From: Epiperipatus broadwayi
Lineage: Eukaryota; Onychophora; Udeonychophora; Euonychophora; Peripatidae
Assembly: GCA_028023455.1 (NCBI GenBank)
Contig: JAQFVV010006631.1
Span: 126,001-190,000 of the forward strand
DNA length: 64,000 nt
Direction of reading: 5' to 3'
Part shown: positions 45,551 to 58,660 of the stretch, piece by piece
Layout of the letters: every line of letters begins with the position of its first letter
Numbering within the stretch: position 1 is the stretch's first letter
Made by a program: the position numbers and the translations under genes
The notes under the pieces: model-generated
What the model was told of the DNA's origin: nothing
The model's input: only the letters and a program-made list of their open reading frames with translations
Databases searched by the model: none

Positions 45551-46281
45551 TATTTCTTTTTAGAGATAAGCCAATAAAACATTTAATATAAAAAATATTT
45601 CTATTATCATCAATCATAATTTAGCGTTTATATTTAACTTGAATTAATTAATGTTGGACAACTCACCTTTTTAAAAAAAAATAAAATACAAAAACTCAAA
45701 TTGTGTTTGAAGAAAACAATTAATTTTGGTACATTAGTGCACAGTATATTTATTATATTTTTTTTTCTGGAATACAGATGACGAACTTAAGGGTGCTGCA
45801 GTAATATAGCAAACATCCGAAATCTAACACTCAGTGTCATATTTATATATTAAAAAATTTGAAATGTGAAATATTATGAAAGCATATGAAAAACAAAAAT
45901 GTATCCAACTGCAGTGCAGATAACATGGACTCATTTTCTTCTAATTACTAGTTCGACTTACATTTCTATAACATTTTAATTTTATGTAATTCCATTGAAA
46001 ACATGACAACTAATAGTTAACGCCTATAACACGCAACTTCTGAATTTTAAATATTAACAAAAGCGATGAGTATTTGTTCATTTCCAATATAAATAAATAT
46101 AAAAGAAATTTTGTTTGTATCTTAATTTTTCATAAATAATATATTACAACTTTTATTTAAAAGTGTAATAAATAGAATTTCACTATAATAAAATGTTTTG
46201 TTTTATATATCATGATTTCACTTAATTATATTCTACTTATATGATATTAAAATCATAAAATTACAGTGTTCTTATTAATGT
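45551..46281. other. AT-rich intergenic DNA
   Basis: No feature could be supported. Confidence 0.6.
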
Positions 46282-46792
<511 letters not shown>

Positions 46793-48560
46793 TAAAATGA
46801 TTTAAAAACGTTAAATATTTACTTAATGTAAGTTTATTTAAACTTAGAAAGTGGATTTTAATTATTAATTGCATAATTTCTTAGATATTTTCCCATATCC
46901 ATGATAAAATTTACCTTCTTGAAATGAAAACAGTTTAAATTTAGTGAAGCAAATGTCATCAAGTTATATCACAAAAATTTTGAATTTTAACTTTTGTGAT
47001 CTGTCTATTAATTGTCTCCTTATTTTATTATAGTTAATCTCCTCTGAAGTACCTTAATATGTTTCAGTTCAAATTTAAATGGAAACCTATGTGTTTTGAT
47101 TATGAAAATATGTGTTTACTTTTAATTTTGACCTAGAAAGTACTAAGATTCTTCATAAGGAGAGAAACCATAACAGAAAAAAATTGAGGGGGCAATAGAG
47201 AGTATCAACATGTTAAAATTCGGGAGTCTTGAGATGTAACATGATAACTTTTACTGTTAAATTTAAAATGTTTTCAGTTGAAGAAGATGTTAAGATATTA
47301 ACTGAAATTAATTCTGCCTTTTATTATAATTATTTATAAAATATATTATCATCGTTTTGCTTTATTATTTTTATTATAATTTTATTACAATAATTATTTT
47401 AAAATGGACATTTTATTTTATATGCATATTTATACATAATTTCACATAGATATATCCTAGTAAACAAACTACCATGCTATTAATAATTATTATACATGGG
47501 TTGTAATGATTATATAAACACTTTAGAAGTAAAGTTAACAAAGATTACCTATATAGTAAAATGACTAAGTCAATGCCAAAAAGAATAGTCCAAATGTTTA
47601 TTCCTCGTTAATTCATAAGAATTTGGAACGAAATGAGAGGGTAAATATGTGCAATAAGAATCTTTTCTTCCAGAATCGATTCTGAACACCTATACTTAAT
47701 CATTTAAATTACATATATATTTTTTCTTCTAATATATATATATGGATGTGTGTGTACGCGCGTGTAATAATAAATATTCCTAATTGTTCTCTTTTTTTTC
47801 TCTTCTTCTTTTAAAGCAGTTGTCTCAATTAATAAATGATTAAGAAAAAAACAATAATTAGAATGGATAAATCTTTTTAAAATTTTATATATATATATAT
47901 TTTCTCTACCTATTTTTTCTCCCTTCTCTTTCTTTACATATATATATATATACATGTCACGTGAAACAAAAAAAAAATATATTACGTGTGATAAAATTTT
48001 ACGATTAAATTACTTAAATTTATATTGCGAACTTTACATTAGAGCATATAATAAAAATAAACATTTTAATAAAAATGGAATCTCACTTTTGTTCCCTCGT
48101 ACTCTCTATATAAATATATATATATATAATACGTTGTGTGTAAATATATTATTGTTTAATGGTGAAGAAACAGTACATTAGCGTGACACAATGTGCATAA
48201 TAATGATGAATTCGTTCAGAAATTTTTATTTATTACCTAACTGTCTTTATATAATGTTCATCTTTTATTTATGATCTTATAAAGTAATCACATTTTCATT
48301 TGTAAGACTAAATTTCAACTAAAAACATCACGAAAACAATAGTAATATTTGCCAAAAGGTAAGATATAAGACGATATATACATATGCGAGGAAAAAAAAT
48401 GTTAACAAATATATGTACGTTTATAACAAACTAGGTAAACAATAGTGAAATGTGCAATTATGTTTCACAAGAGTGTGTGGGTAATTATAAAATAATATGG
48501 CGTTAAACTTAATTCAAAATGAGCTAATATATATATATATAATTTCTAAATAATACATGA
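46793..48560. other. AT-rich intergenic DNA with short TA runs
   Basis: Several short TA tracts (near 47890, 47940, 48115). Frames at 47704-48181 are low-complexity. No gene recognised. Confidence 0.55.
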
Positions 48561-48564
48561 GCAA

Positions 48565-48860
48565 TTTAAAAGTACTGCAGTTTGTAATGTTATAATTGAC
48601 TATTTATTAGTCTGTATTACAGTTACACGTTTATTTCGTGTTTAAAGAGGTTTATTTAAACTTCATTGTACCAATATTTCATTCTCTGTGGTCATGTTGC
48701 AGTCTTTAAGTGTCCATATATATTCAATGGACTATTGGTAAGAGTGGATTTCCATTCTTGCTATTAAAAGGTTAGAAGGTTGACTTTACAGCAGTTAGAA
48801 ATATTGATTACTATCTTTATTGTGAATGTTTAGGTGGTTACTGGTTGGTATCTAATTATA
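48565..48860 (+). repeat. Dispersed repeat, 5' part (see 17340-18070)
   Basis: Shares the gactatttattagtctg hairpin and the following collinear blocks with 17380-17640. Immediately followed by a family 2 element. Confidence 0.5.
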
Positions 48861-48865
48861 TATAT

Positions 48866-49350
48866 CAGTAGAAGGCGTTTTACCAAAAACATTGGCCAAG
48901 CTATGTTTGTTTACATAAACGACAAAAGAGTCAGAATTAACTATCTCTTTCATTTTGCCCACCCTCAGATCAGCTGATTTCAAGCTAATTTGCTATCATC
49001 AGTGAAAGATAGAGTCAGAAACTAGATTTAAATACTGACTCCAAGTGTTTATGCAAAAAGTTTCTATCAGTTTGCAAGCATGAAATTTTTCAGACCTGTA
49101 AAGTCTTCAAACTCAGCCTAACAAGCTAGATAGCTATATGGGTCTGATCTCAGTTTAGTTTCACCATATAGTCAAAGCCTATGCAATATATATCATTGCA
49201 AAAAACCTTTAAAGGTACATTTATGAAAAACAAAAACAAGTTTTAATCCGTTAACTTGCTGTCGCTTGTATTTATGATCAATAGATGGCGTTTTACCAAA
49301 AACACCGAGCATACGTTTGTTTACATAAATGACAAAAGAGTCAGAAAAAC
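48866..49350 (-). mobile_element. Family 2 hammerhead repeat, permuted tandem unit
   Basis: The landmark taccaaaaac occurs at 48881 and 49294, so the start of the unit is repeated after 413 bp. The element is slightly more than one monomer of a tandem array. It matches the 417-bp monomer inside the Penelope element (4586-5430) throughout, with substantial divergence. It contains one hammerhead motif (48962-49008, minus). Confidence 0.8.
48962..49008 (-). ncRNA. Hammerhead ribozyme, family 2 copy C
   Basis: Minus strand: CUUUCA, CUGAUGA (48996-49002), stem II AGC/GCU with loop AAAUUA, GAAA, UCAGCUGA, UC, then UGAGGG. Stem I keeps six pairs (two G-U) although both strands differ from copies at 4719 and 5280. 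N7 of the box also changed from G to U, which the consensus allows. This is compensatory evidence for a selected or recently active RNA fold. Confidence 0.82.
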
Positions 49351-50270
49351 AAAAAATATGATTTTTATATTATGAATATGTCAAAAAAGAAATATTAAAA
49401 AATAACAATTACTTTATTATACAATATAAAATAAATGATAAAAATGAGTAATAAAAAGTATATAGCAAATCAAATAAATATTAATGTTTGTTTCCTAAAT
49501 CTATAAAAATATATAACATATCAAATAAATATTAATGTTTGTTTCCTAAGTCTAATTTGAACTTGGGAAATATAAAGTGCGTTAGCTAACATTATTGTAA
49601 AAAAAAAATACTATCATTAATTAAGAACAGGTTGTTTATTATTTTAAAATAATCCTAAATTTAAATACTGGAGGACAATAATTATCATCATTATAAAAGA
49701 TAAATGTTTTATAGTCCTTCTCAATTAGTTTGTTACTCTAACTAATCAATTATTAATCAATCTCACTTAAAAATTCTGGAAACGTTTAAATCATTGCTTA
49801 ACAGACCTAGACGATTTTTACTCGTTGGGCTTATTTGTGTTGCGTTAAGATTCTTGACTGGATTCAATTACGAGGCTTAAATGTTAGGGATGCTACTTTA
49901 CTAACAAAATATAACTAGCTCTTTAGGCTGACTTGTTACATACTAGGTAACCATGAAAAATTATTATTAATATGTAAAACTAATACATATATTATACCCT
50001 ACAGATTTAGTCCTCTATATAAGGATGACTAACGCCGTTTAACTTTGCAGTTGAAATGAAAGAATTCTTAAAACATACAATATAGTGTAATTGTTACTTA
50101 CGTTTGAATAATCTAACGTTAAAGCAAATCACACTTTAATTTCATTTAATATCAACAATAATAATATTAAATAAAATATTACTATTTGTGCATTGTAGTA
50201 TCAGCAAAAAAAACTTTATTACATTAAAAACAAATATAATTTTAACGACTTAAAAAGTAGAGATTATAAG
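49351..50270. other. AT-rich intergenic DNA
   Basis: A roughly 30-bp phrase around caaataaatattaatgtttg is locally repeated near 49470 and 49520. No gene. Confidence 0.55.
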
Positions 50271-50277
50271 TAAATAT

Positions 50278-50445
50278 TTGAAAACCAGGCACTCTTCACA
50301 AACCTGGTACATATGAAGCTTGTATCCTGCCCATCCCACTTTAATGTATTTAAATGGATAAGATTCTATACATGAGGGGTCATAATGACTTGAAATCAAT
50401 ATGGGCATGGTAATAATGTTGGCATCAGCATGGGCTTTCATCACC
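50278..50445 (-). mobile_element. Family 1-related tail and body fragment
   Basis: On the minus strand it ends with the same tail hairpin as the element at 4252-11340 (ccaggtttgtgaa...cctgg). Its body (50330-50440) resembles the central part of the palindrome at 39230-39380. No hammerhead box was recognised in this fragment. Confidence 0.5.
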
Positions 50446-52958
50446 TATATTTACAAATTATAAATGAGTATATTATATAATACTGTGGGCTTATTGCACA
50501 ATTAATTAATTTTATCTTTGTAATATCATCCTCTCTAGAAATAGCATAAAGAGAAATAAATTCTATTTAGTGTTCTTGTTAATACAAGATAGTCCATATT
50601 TAACACATTGATCTGTTTTAAAAATTGCTTATAACTTAGACATTTATCACATTTAATATATGATTTGATAATCCACAATTCAGAAGTGGCATCTAAAGAT
50701 TTAGCTTCATAATCCCTTATACATCGAATGATATTTAATGATTGGCCATAGATAATGCTTAATCCAATTCCTTAAGCACCGGATACAAATTCATAGGTTT
50801 TTTTCACGCTACAATTTAATTCATTTGTACAGATGTTATAATTCTATCCTAAAGACTAATGTTCATTACTTCTTTAATTTGAGATATAAAATTGATCTAT
50901 TCACTTATAAATTATTAATCCATGAAATTAGGGATTCTGACAGCATCACTATGAAGCAAATAGTTTATGATTCATAGCAATGTAATTTACATTACTTTTT
51001 GACTCAAAATTCGTTTCTCTAAGCTACAAGTTCATACAGGAATATATGAGATGAAAAATTGTTTAAAATTTGCCTTTCATAATTAAAGACGAGATAAAAT
51101 TTACATTATTGAGACTTATTTGCATATTTCTTAAAGTAAACGAATGATTTATTTTATAATATTTTTTTTGGAAAATAAAACATCAGCAACATATTTGGAA
51201 ATTAAGAAGTATATTTTCCCAAACTATATCTGATATTATTTGCCATTAATTTCAATCCAAGAAATTCAGAGATTTATTGTTGAAATAGTGAGATAATATT
51301 CATAAAGTCAATTTGTTTATTTTTTTCACTTACAGTTGATTATGATAAATGAGATTTCTTGAAACACATAATTAAATAATTAATTAATGATGGTTTTTTT
51401 TATTTATCTGTTGTTGTTCATCTTTCTCTTAGAACAATGATAAGAAGTTATTTGGCTAACCAAGGAAACTGCTTAGTTGTTTACCTAGCTAGTCACCATC
51501 ATATAGATGACAAACAAAATGGCTATTAAAAAAATCAATGTGTTTAGGACCTAACTGCAATAAAAACTTTTTGGAGACTGTCTGGATTTTCCAAACTTTA
51601 ACTTTTATAACAGTTATCACATGTTATCTGGATTACAGAATATTTTCCAATATGTATTGGTTTTTTTTTAATTTATCTATGAAATATTGGAAGATGTTTT
51701 TATCGTTTTTACTGGTCAAAATTCTAGATGTAACATTTTTGAATCAGGACTGTAAAACTTTCAAAACACCATTTAAAAATGAAAAAAAAAAAAGTTCAAT
51801 CTTTTTTAATCACTTCCTTTTTCCATTTTTTTTTTTTAATTTTTTTACAAACATTTATTCAAAACAAATAAATCACAAACATTAAAGTTCTCAGATATTT
51901 ATTTCAATAAATTTTAAATTCACTTTTAAATAAACAGTTTAATTTTACCACATCTAAATACCTCAGTATCACAAACATGCACACAAAATATAAAATGTAA
52001 GAACTGTCTGTTCTGTCCCTTATTTAAAATATAATATGAAATATGTCACTTTACTTTAACACATTTTAGTGTCGTAATGTTGACTTTATAATTATATTTT
52101 ATATTTTTATATTTTTTTTAATTACGTGTTTTTATGTGTGTGAGCACCACAAAATATGAGCATACATATTTTCTTTTTGCAAATATAGAAGTCTATCAAA
52201 AACAAATCTGTTGAGAACCTATTTAAAAATGCTTTATAAAAGTATATATTTCTTATAAGCATTAGTATGAGAGACTACTAAATGTGGTATTGACTATATT
52301 CTATGCTATACAATCAGTGATATCGTCAATACATTTATATAACTATAAAAAATAAAGTCAATAAAACTTTTACAATTTTAAATGTCGAATAGCTAATTTA
52401 TCGTCATAGTATAATTTTATAATATATATGTTAATAGTATATGATGTTTAATATTTTTATAATAACTTCAGTTGAAAGCCAGTTTGTGTGTATATATATG
52501 TGTGTGGGTTATTTTTAGTTTGTGATATTCCTATTATATACATATTTTTTTCTTTTCAGGATCAAGAAGGTAATAATAAAAGTGATATCTCCTAAACGTT
52601 TCAATAAGTTACTATCTTTACAACCAAACTCACTTGAAAATTCGCCTTGGATTATAATAAAAATAAAACACTAAGAACATTTTTTAAGCTTAAATGATGG
52701 ATAATTTTTCTAAACTTTCAAAATCTTTTCCTTATTACCTATAAAATATATTTTTTAATTTAATATATTAAATTGAAAACTAAAAAAGGATAAGCAATAA
52801 ATAAATACTTAAATATATACACTATTATTGTACTTTTTATTTTTCGGCTTGGATTTCTTTTTAATTTAAGCTTTAAGGATATGAAAAGTTAACTTTAAAG
52901 AAGTATATTTTAAAACTTATTTAGAGAATTTTGTTTCACGTTTGCTTTTTTTTAATTC
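50446..52958. other. AT-rich DNA upstream of the GPCR gene
   Basis: No exon or domain recognised. The open frame at 51538-51885 is Phe/Leu-rich and follows T-rich tracts, so it is probably spurious. It may hold the GPCR promoter, but no specific motif is supported. Confidence 0.5.
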
Positions 52959-53960
52959 ATGATGCTCAACGCAAGTCTAAATTTGTCTAATTATTTGGTT
53001 TCAAATACTACTCAAAACTATAACCTCACTAATAAGACACAGTTATTTTTGTTTGTAATGTGCATTTTAACGGTATTTGATAATTTTTTGACTTTCGTTG
53101 TATTTTCACAAAAAAATATGAAACAAATAAGTTATATATATTCCATAATGTTATCCACTGCTGAAATTATCCAAGTTGCGGGATTTCTTTTGCATCTTTC
53201 GAACGACATATTCCCATTTGCATATTGCAAGTCGTATATACTATCGTGGATAAGACGATGTTTTTTTGGTTATTTCATTTTAAATGGATTATCTTTAAGC
53301 TTTTTAGCCACATTATGTTTATGCTACGATCGTTTCTTGGCAATATGTTTTCCGTTAAAAAGTAGAACCTTTAATATTAAATCTGCCCACAAAATAATAA
53401 TAACTTTTGCTTTTGCATCAAGTATTTGTCATGTTCCTTACATATTTGAGCATAATATAAAAATATCAACTGGCAGTGAAATAAGTATCTGTCTATACCG
53501 AATAATAAAAAATCCAAATATTGTCGATTCCAATTACTATGTATTGTACGGCCATTGCCGGAATGTTCTATTCCGCATTCTTCCAGCATTATTTATATTA
53601 GGCATGAATTTTTTATCCATTGTGACATTTGTAAAAATTACAAATAGGAAAAAAGAAATGAGCCTTAATAAGAATAAGTCTCATGAAGAATTTCAAGTGT
53701 TCTTTATTCAAACAATGATAGCCGTTTTATTTGTTTGTCTTGCGATATTTGGAGTTATAAATCAATATATAGGTGACAGTCCTAAGCACTCCAATTTTAA
53801 ATATTTCACATACACCTATGAAATAATTGTTCCTTGGTCATCTTTTTATATTTATATCATTATGAATTCGAAATTTCGCAAAACATTCATTTATGTATTC
53901 TGTGGTCATAAATTGTGTTATCCAAATCAAATTATGGAAATAACAAGCACCAATCATTGA
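52959..53960 (+). CDS. Class A (rhodopsin-like) GPCR, orphan, single exon, 333 aa
   Basis: A seven-helix plasma-membrane receptor that would signal through G proteins; ligand unknown. The extracellular N-terminus has five N-glycosylation sequons (Asn4, 8, 16, 22, 25). Helices lie at about 28-50, 59-80, 98-125, 142-162, 203-225, 245-268 and 283-303. Class A marks: Asn42 in TM1; Cys90 and Cys178 for the usual disulphide; YDRF (123-126), a DRY variant, followed by FPLKSR; and helix-8-like MNSKFRKTF (302-310). Oddities: Glu69 in place of the TM2 Asp, no CWxP in TM6, and SFYIY in place of NPxxY in TM7. The first of two adjacent ATGs is used. The frame is intact to TGA at 53960, with no intron needed. 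A divergent invertebrate peptide-receptor-like clade is my guess; the fold is secure. Confidence 0.88.
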   Translation: MMLNASLNLSNYLVSNTTQNYNLTNKTQLFLFVMCILTVFDNFLTFVVFSQKNMKQISYIYSIMLSTAEIIQVAGFLLHLSNDIFPFAYCKSYILSWIRRCFFGYFILNGLSLSFLATLCLCYDRFLAICFPLKSRTFNIKSAHKIIITFAFASSICHVPYIFEHNIKISTGSEISICLYRIIKNPNIVDSNYYVLYGHCRNVLFRILPALFILGMNFLSIVTFVKITNRKKEMSLNKNKSHEEFQVFFIQTMIAVLFVCLAIFGVINQYIGDSPKHSNFKYFTYTYEIIVPWSSFYIYIIMNSKFRKTFIYVFCGHKLCYPNQIMEITSTNH

Positions 53961-54266
53961 AAACCAAATTGTATTATATATAAATACATGAAAGCAATCA
54001 ACATTTAAAAAATACCAATATCAATAACAGTCAACAATCTCAATCTGTTGTCAAGGCAACGTCCTTTAAACAATATGTGTATATTATAATAAAATATAAT
54101 AAATTTAACTGTAATAAACTATTAAAAACAGTCTTTAAATCTGCAGACGTACTTTCGGTTAATTTCTTAAACCTGCCTCAAATGCCATTAAATTTAATGA
54201 CAGTTAATTTAATGGCAGTTGGGATAGGTTTAATTTTATTTTAATTAACCAACATTATATATATAT
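53961..54266. other. AT-rich spacer after the GPCR gene
   Basis: Contains AATAAA-like sequences near 54090 (aataaaatataataaa) that could serve as polyadenylation signals for the GPCR. Nothing else is recognised. Confidence 0.4.
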
Positions 54267-54364
54267 ATAAATTATAACTTTTTGGGATATACCGTGTATT
54301 ATTTTCCATTGAGCACCGATATTTCAACCGCCATTTTCAAGGTTAACTTTTGAAAGAAAAACCG

Positions 54365-54715
54365 TTAGATCTTAACAAATAACGTGTGTGTGCGAGATGA
54401 GAAATGAGATTCCAGTTCAGCATTAACAATATGAGGCTTATCAAAATGTTTATTTTCCTCAGTATTTTTACCTGTTAATTTTAAGTTAATATTGGATAAA
54501 AAGAGAGGTTTCCACATAGCTGGAATACGTTGTGCTTCATCAGTTCTATTTAAACCAGTAGGTCTCTTTAATATTTCAATTGACTCTCTCATGGTTCTTA
54601 AATCATATCTTTCCAAATTAGCAAGTATTTTTGTATTGTCAAAATTAGGTTTGTGACCAGTTTCTAAATAATGAGAAGTAAAAACTGATGTGCTAATTTT
54701 TTTTTTACTTCCCAT
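54365..54715 (-). pseudogene. Penelope endonuclease C-terminal fragment, left arm
   Basis: This frame reads SHYLETGHKPNFDNTKIL, RYDLRTMRESIEI, LKRPTGLNRTDEAQRIPAMW, the region that follows the GIY-YIG core in Penelope-like elements (the H-x-H-x-F motif, RE-x-x-x-I, and N-R-D/E-G/A). The GIY-YIG motif itself and all of the reverse transcriptase are missing. It is the arm twin of 54712-55045, from which it differs by small indels after SNINL. Confidence 0.75.
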
Positions 54716-55045
54716 TATTTAGAAACTGGTCACAAACCTAATTTTGACAATACAAAAATACTTGCTAATTTGGAAAGATATGATTTAAGAACCATGAGAG
54801 AGTCAATTGAAATATTAAAGAGACCTACTGGTTTAAATAGAACTGATGAAGCACAGCGTATTCCAGCTATGTGGAAACCTCTCTTTTTATCCAATATTAA
54901 CTTAACATTAAAGGTAAAAATACTGAGGAAAAATAAACATTTTGATAAGCCTCATATTGTGAATGCTGAACTGGAATCTCATTTCTCATCTCGCACACAG
55001 TCACGTTATTTGTTAAGATCTAACGGTTTTTCTTTCAAAAGTTAA
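54712..55045 (+). pseudogene. Penelope endonuclease C-terminal fragment, right arm
   Basis: Same protein segment as the left arm in the opposite direction, beginning at YLETGHKPN (no start codon at the true N-terminus) and ending at 55045. The sequences after SNINL differ between arms through a frame-shifting indel, so the two arms have drifted or were copied from different templates. Confidence 0.75.
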
Positions 55046-55148
55046 CCTTGAAAATGGCGGTTGCTATTCCGTCGAAATATCGGTGCTCAATGGAAAATAA
55101 TACACGGTATATCCCAAAAAGTTATAATTTATCTACATCATATAACCG

Positions 55149-55457
55149 TGAACATATATATATATTTGAGTTTTCATCATCAGATTTTCAATGATATGGA
55201 TGGCTGAAAAGTTGGAGGTTGCAGTGGATTGAAGCCTGTCCATTAAAGTATGAAGATTTGCTATCTTAATATAAACTGAGGATTGATTATATATATGTGT
55301 GAGAGATGATAGTCTGGACCAACTGATGAGTTCTGGTTTAGCACGAAACACGTATATTGGTGATTATTAATCTTTTCTACATGTGTGTGGTCATGTGTAT
55401 CAGCTATATGAGATAGTGTGGATAGTTGAAGGGTGCTTGAAAATCTGAGTTCAAATC
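55149..55457 (+). mobile_element. Family 1 hammerhead repeat, single arm
   Basis: Matches the right half of the family 1 palindromes (centre to tail) without its inverted partner. It ends in gagttcaaatcctc, which resembles a Pol III B box, and runs into a TC/TA microsatellite (55458-55500). It carries an intact-core hammerhead at 55318-55361. Confidence 0.8.
55318..55361 (+). ncRNA. Hammerhead ribozyme, family 1 copy E
   Basis: ACCAA (55318-55322), CUGAUGA (55323-55329), stem II GUUCU/AGCAC with one mismatch, GAAA (55345-55348), CACGUAUA, UUGGU (55357-55361). The core is intact; stem II is slightly weakened. Confidence 0.78.

Positions 55458-55500
<43 letters not shown>
55458..55500 (+). repeat. 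(TC)n-(TA)n microsatellite
   Basis: Short compound dinucleotide run. Confidence 0.9.
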
Positions 55501-55501
<1 letters not shown>

Positions 55502-58500
55502 ATGCAATCTAAGGAAATGTCCAACCACCTTTCAATCAAGCCCACCACATTGGTCACCCAAACCCAACTATGTAACCCAGATTAATGACAAGTAACTAAC
55601 AGTGATCCACAGTTATACACAGGCACCATATGTCATCGAAATATATTTATTAAAATGTATGATTCTTTTTTATAATTTAAAATATTTTATGTTAATTCCT
55701 GAGTTATCTTTATCTCAAATATTGATTTTTTTATAAGTTTAGAATATCTTGATCTCAGGGTTCAAATTCAAGATAAAATGCACATGGAACCAAAGGTTAA
55801 TGATACTACTTTAATTACTTAACAGAAATATGCTGATTATTATTTAAACTAAATATGGAACATTTGACATTTCTTTTAATTTATTTTGGAATCTTAGTAT
55901 TTTAAGAAAGTAGAAATGAAATTATATAATAACAGAATACTCATATATTTAAGTAATATATAATTAATAACTTGAAATACATTTCTAAATATTTTACAAG
56001 TATCTTACAATTATTAAAATATAATTATTTTCTTTCTACTGACTATAAAATACAGAATTCATAATTTCTGGATTAACGCTGTTTCTGGCTCCCTGTTTTG
56101 TTCCATTTTTTCTAGTTTAGGGAATTAAATTTCTATAAAACTATCCCTATTAAAAATGGGAGTTTTTTTTAGCTCTCTTTTCTTATATAAGTTATATCAA
56201 CAATGTAATCACAAGTAAGAATAATTTCAACTTTCATAAAAACGCTATGTAAATATATGGCAGCAACTGAAATTATAAATGATTTCTACAGAGATTTTAC
56301 CTTTTAATGAAAATTTTCATTTCACTTAATTTTGTTGAATGAATGAGAATGTCCGGTTGTTGGAAGGAATCCCAAGGGCCTAAATCCTAGTATTTTTGAG
56401 GGAGGGGGCTCGGATGAGAGTGCTGTGGTATCGTTACCAACGTTGGTTTTTCTCTTTCACAAGATAGAAAAAATAACGTTATTTATGGCGATTTTTTAAC
56501 GTTATCGTTATGAGTGATTTTATCCATGTATTATTGCAAAATAAGTTGCAATTTAGCCCCATGATTCTAATTGCAAGTGATCCACCTTATTTAATTTTAT
56601 TACTTCCAATGTTGTTATTGATAGGGCTAGCCATTTGCTGTTCATGTGATTTTCATAATGGATTACAATGGTTTTCAGCAGAGACATTTTGAAGCTTGGA
56701 TTTTTTTTCCTTGTTGTCCATAGTTTTTCCAAAATTTTTCCAAAGAATTCAGGACTGCTTTCTTGTGAAGACATTCGAGGCCATTTGGAAAAACTGAACA
56801 GTAGATTGATTTAGCCTGCATTTTATGTTATCTCCAAGTGTTTTTTATTTCTCAACTTATCTACTGCAAATTGGATTTCCCAATATTGTACTCCTAAAAG
56901 ACTATTCATATTTGATTTCTAGACTTTACAAATAATTCATAATTGTAACATTCATTTGTCTTTAATGGTTAATACACACTCTTTCCACATCCTTTCCCCT
57001 TTTCTTATGTATCCTTTCCCTTTCACCATGTTGTTTTTGAATTTCATTTTTACCATTCTTTGTAAACCTCTTATTTAACTGTTTTTGCACCTTTTTTTGA
57101 TGAATAAAGTTTCATCACTGAGAAAAAATATTTAAACAAGCAATATAAAATAATGTAGAAAACAATAAGGACATCTTTTATGCTGTCAACTACACAAGAA
57201 GTGCATTTGAAATCAAGCAAATAATATAGAAGATTTATCTTTTAAGAATGCGGGTAAAATAATTAAATAATTGTAAGGTAAAATGAATCTATAAACAATA
57301 TATGACTATTGAAATGTACTCTTAAAAACAATTTTTAAGGCAAATATTGTTAAAATAGATTTTCTGATAAATAAATGTTATTATACAATGATATCATAAT
57401 GGTAACAAAAACGTATTTAATTAATAATAAAATATTTATTTACAACGTATAATTATCCATATAATAAAATATTTATTTACAATAATTATGATTATTTATT
57501 TTAATTTATTATTTATAATTTACAGATATTATTAAAAATACATTGGTGTAACTTTCTTAAAAATAATTTCTACAATTTTATTATATAAATAATATTTACT
57601 ATCCAATAATTATCTTATTTACAAAATACAATCTTTATTTCAAAAATCCAGTACGCATAACATAAAATTATACTTCTATGCCTTTGGCCAGTCTGCTATG
57701 AGATATTATACACTTTATATAATCAAAATAGCATTAAAATATCGGTGTGGAAATGCTTAACAAACATTAATACAACAACAACCCATATTGTGCTATATAA
57801 AAATACTTCTAACCTTAACAGTACCCATATTGCGATGAGGAAACAATGATGCTTGACAAATTAAAATTTTATAGTGGAGCAAATAAAAATTGTAAAACTG
57901 TACTTGCCTGTGGATATATATCAAAATATATTGTAACATCAAAATTGCAGTCATAGGAAACAAAGATAATATATGCTAGCAAAAATACAATTAATCACTT
58001 GGTACTAAATTCATGGAGTGTGAGTAAATACACATAAATGTAATCTAATATGATAGAGCCACACTTTCTCTCATGGAAGTGCTAAGTACACATACAAGTA
58101 ATATAATACCCACTCAAAATTGTCTTAAAATACTACTATTAATACAAGACATGAAACTAATAATAATATTAATAAACATATGAAGAAATGTTCATCTCAC
58201 ATGCACATACAAAAAGGCACATAATTCATTTCCTCTGTTTATGATTATATGTATTTTGACAAACTTATTATTACACAACGGTGATAACACCTATGTATAA
58301 ATTGTACAAAATTCTCATACATACCCTAATATTTATCAGACTTTGATTCAAAATACTGTTCATAAATATACTTATGGATACAATTATTTATAATTTTAAA
58401 TAATCATTCATAATAACTTGGAATAATAAATTAACCCACAAAATACCCTTGAACTGTATATCTTGCCAATTCCACCTCTGGAACACTGTGTACAAATCTA

Positions 58501-58566
58501 TTTATAATATAATATCTAATAATAATCTTAACTTAATACTTAGAAGCTAATGATTATAATTATTAT

Positions 58567-58570
<4 letters not shown>
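55501..58570. other. Unassigned AT-rich DNA
   Basis: A GC-richer patch at 56340-56500 and a stretch ending in an aataaagtttcatc-type signal (about 57103-57116) may be decayed retroelement sequence. No domain could be read. From 57120 onward the sequence is plain AT-rich. Confidence 0.4.

Positions 58571-58571
<1 letters not shown>

Positions 58572-58614
<43 letters not shown>
58572..58614 (+). repeat. (TA)n microsatellite
   Basis: Pure TA, followed by a G/C homopolymer-rich stretch (58617-58660). Confidence 0.95.
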
Positions 58615-58617
<3 letters not shown>

Positions 58618-58660
58618 GGGTGGGAACCCCCCCCTCATATTCTCTTTAAAAGGGGGGCCC

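Larger units (their letters stand above)
54267..55132. mobile_element. Palindrome of two Penelope 3' ends
   Basis: 54267 onward is the reverse complement of the sequence ending at 55132, with the centre near 54700. Each arm encodes the C-terminal part of a Penelope endonuclease pointing outward, followed by a terminal hairpin. In the right arm: CUUGAAAA, stem GGCGG/CCGUC, then GAAA (about 55046-55078). The left arm lacks about 10 bases of that stem-loop. The element differs from the Penelope copy at 4310-8153. Confidence 0.8.

Noticed and set aside
51538-51885. 115-codon frame upstream of the GPCR considered as a gene
   Set aside because: Phe-rich composition from T tracts, no domain, no conserved features.
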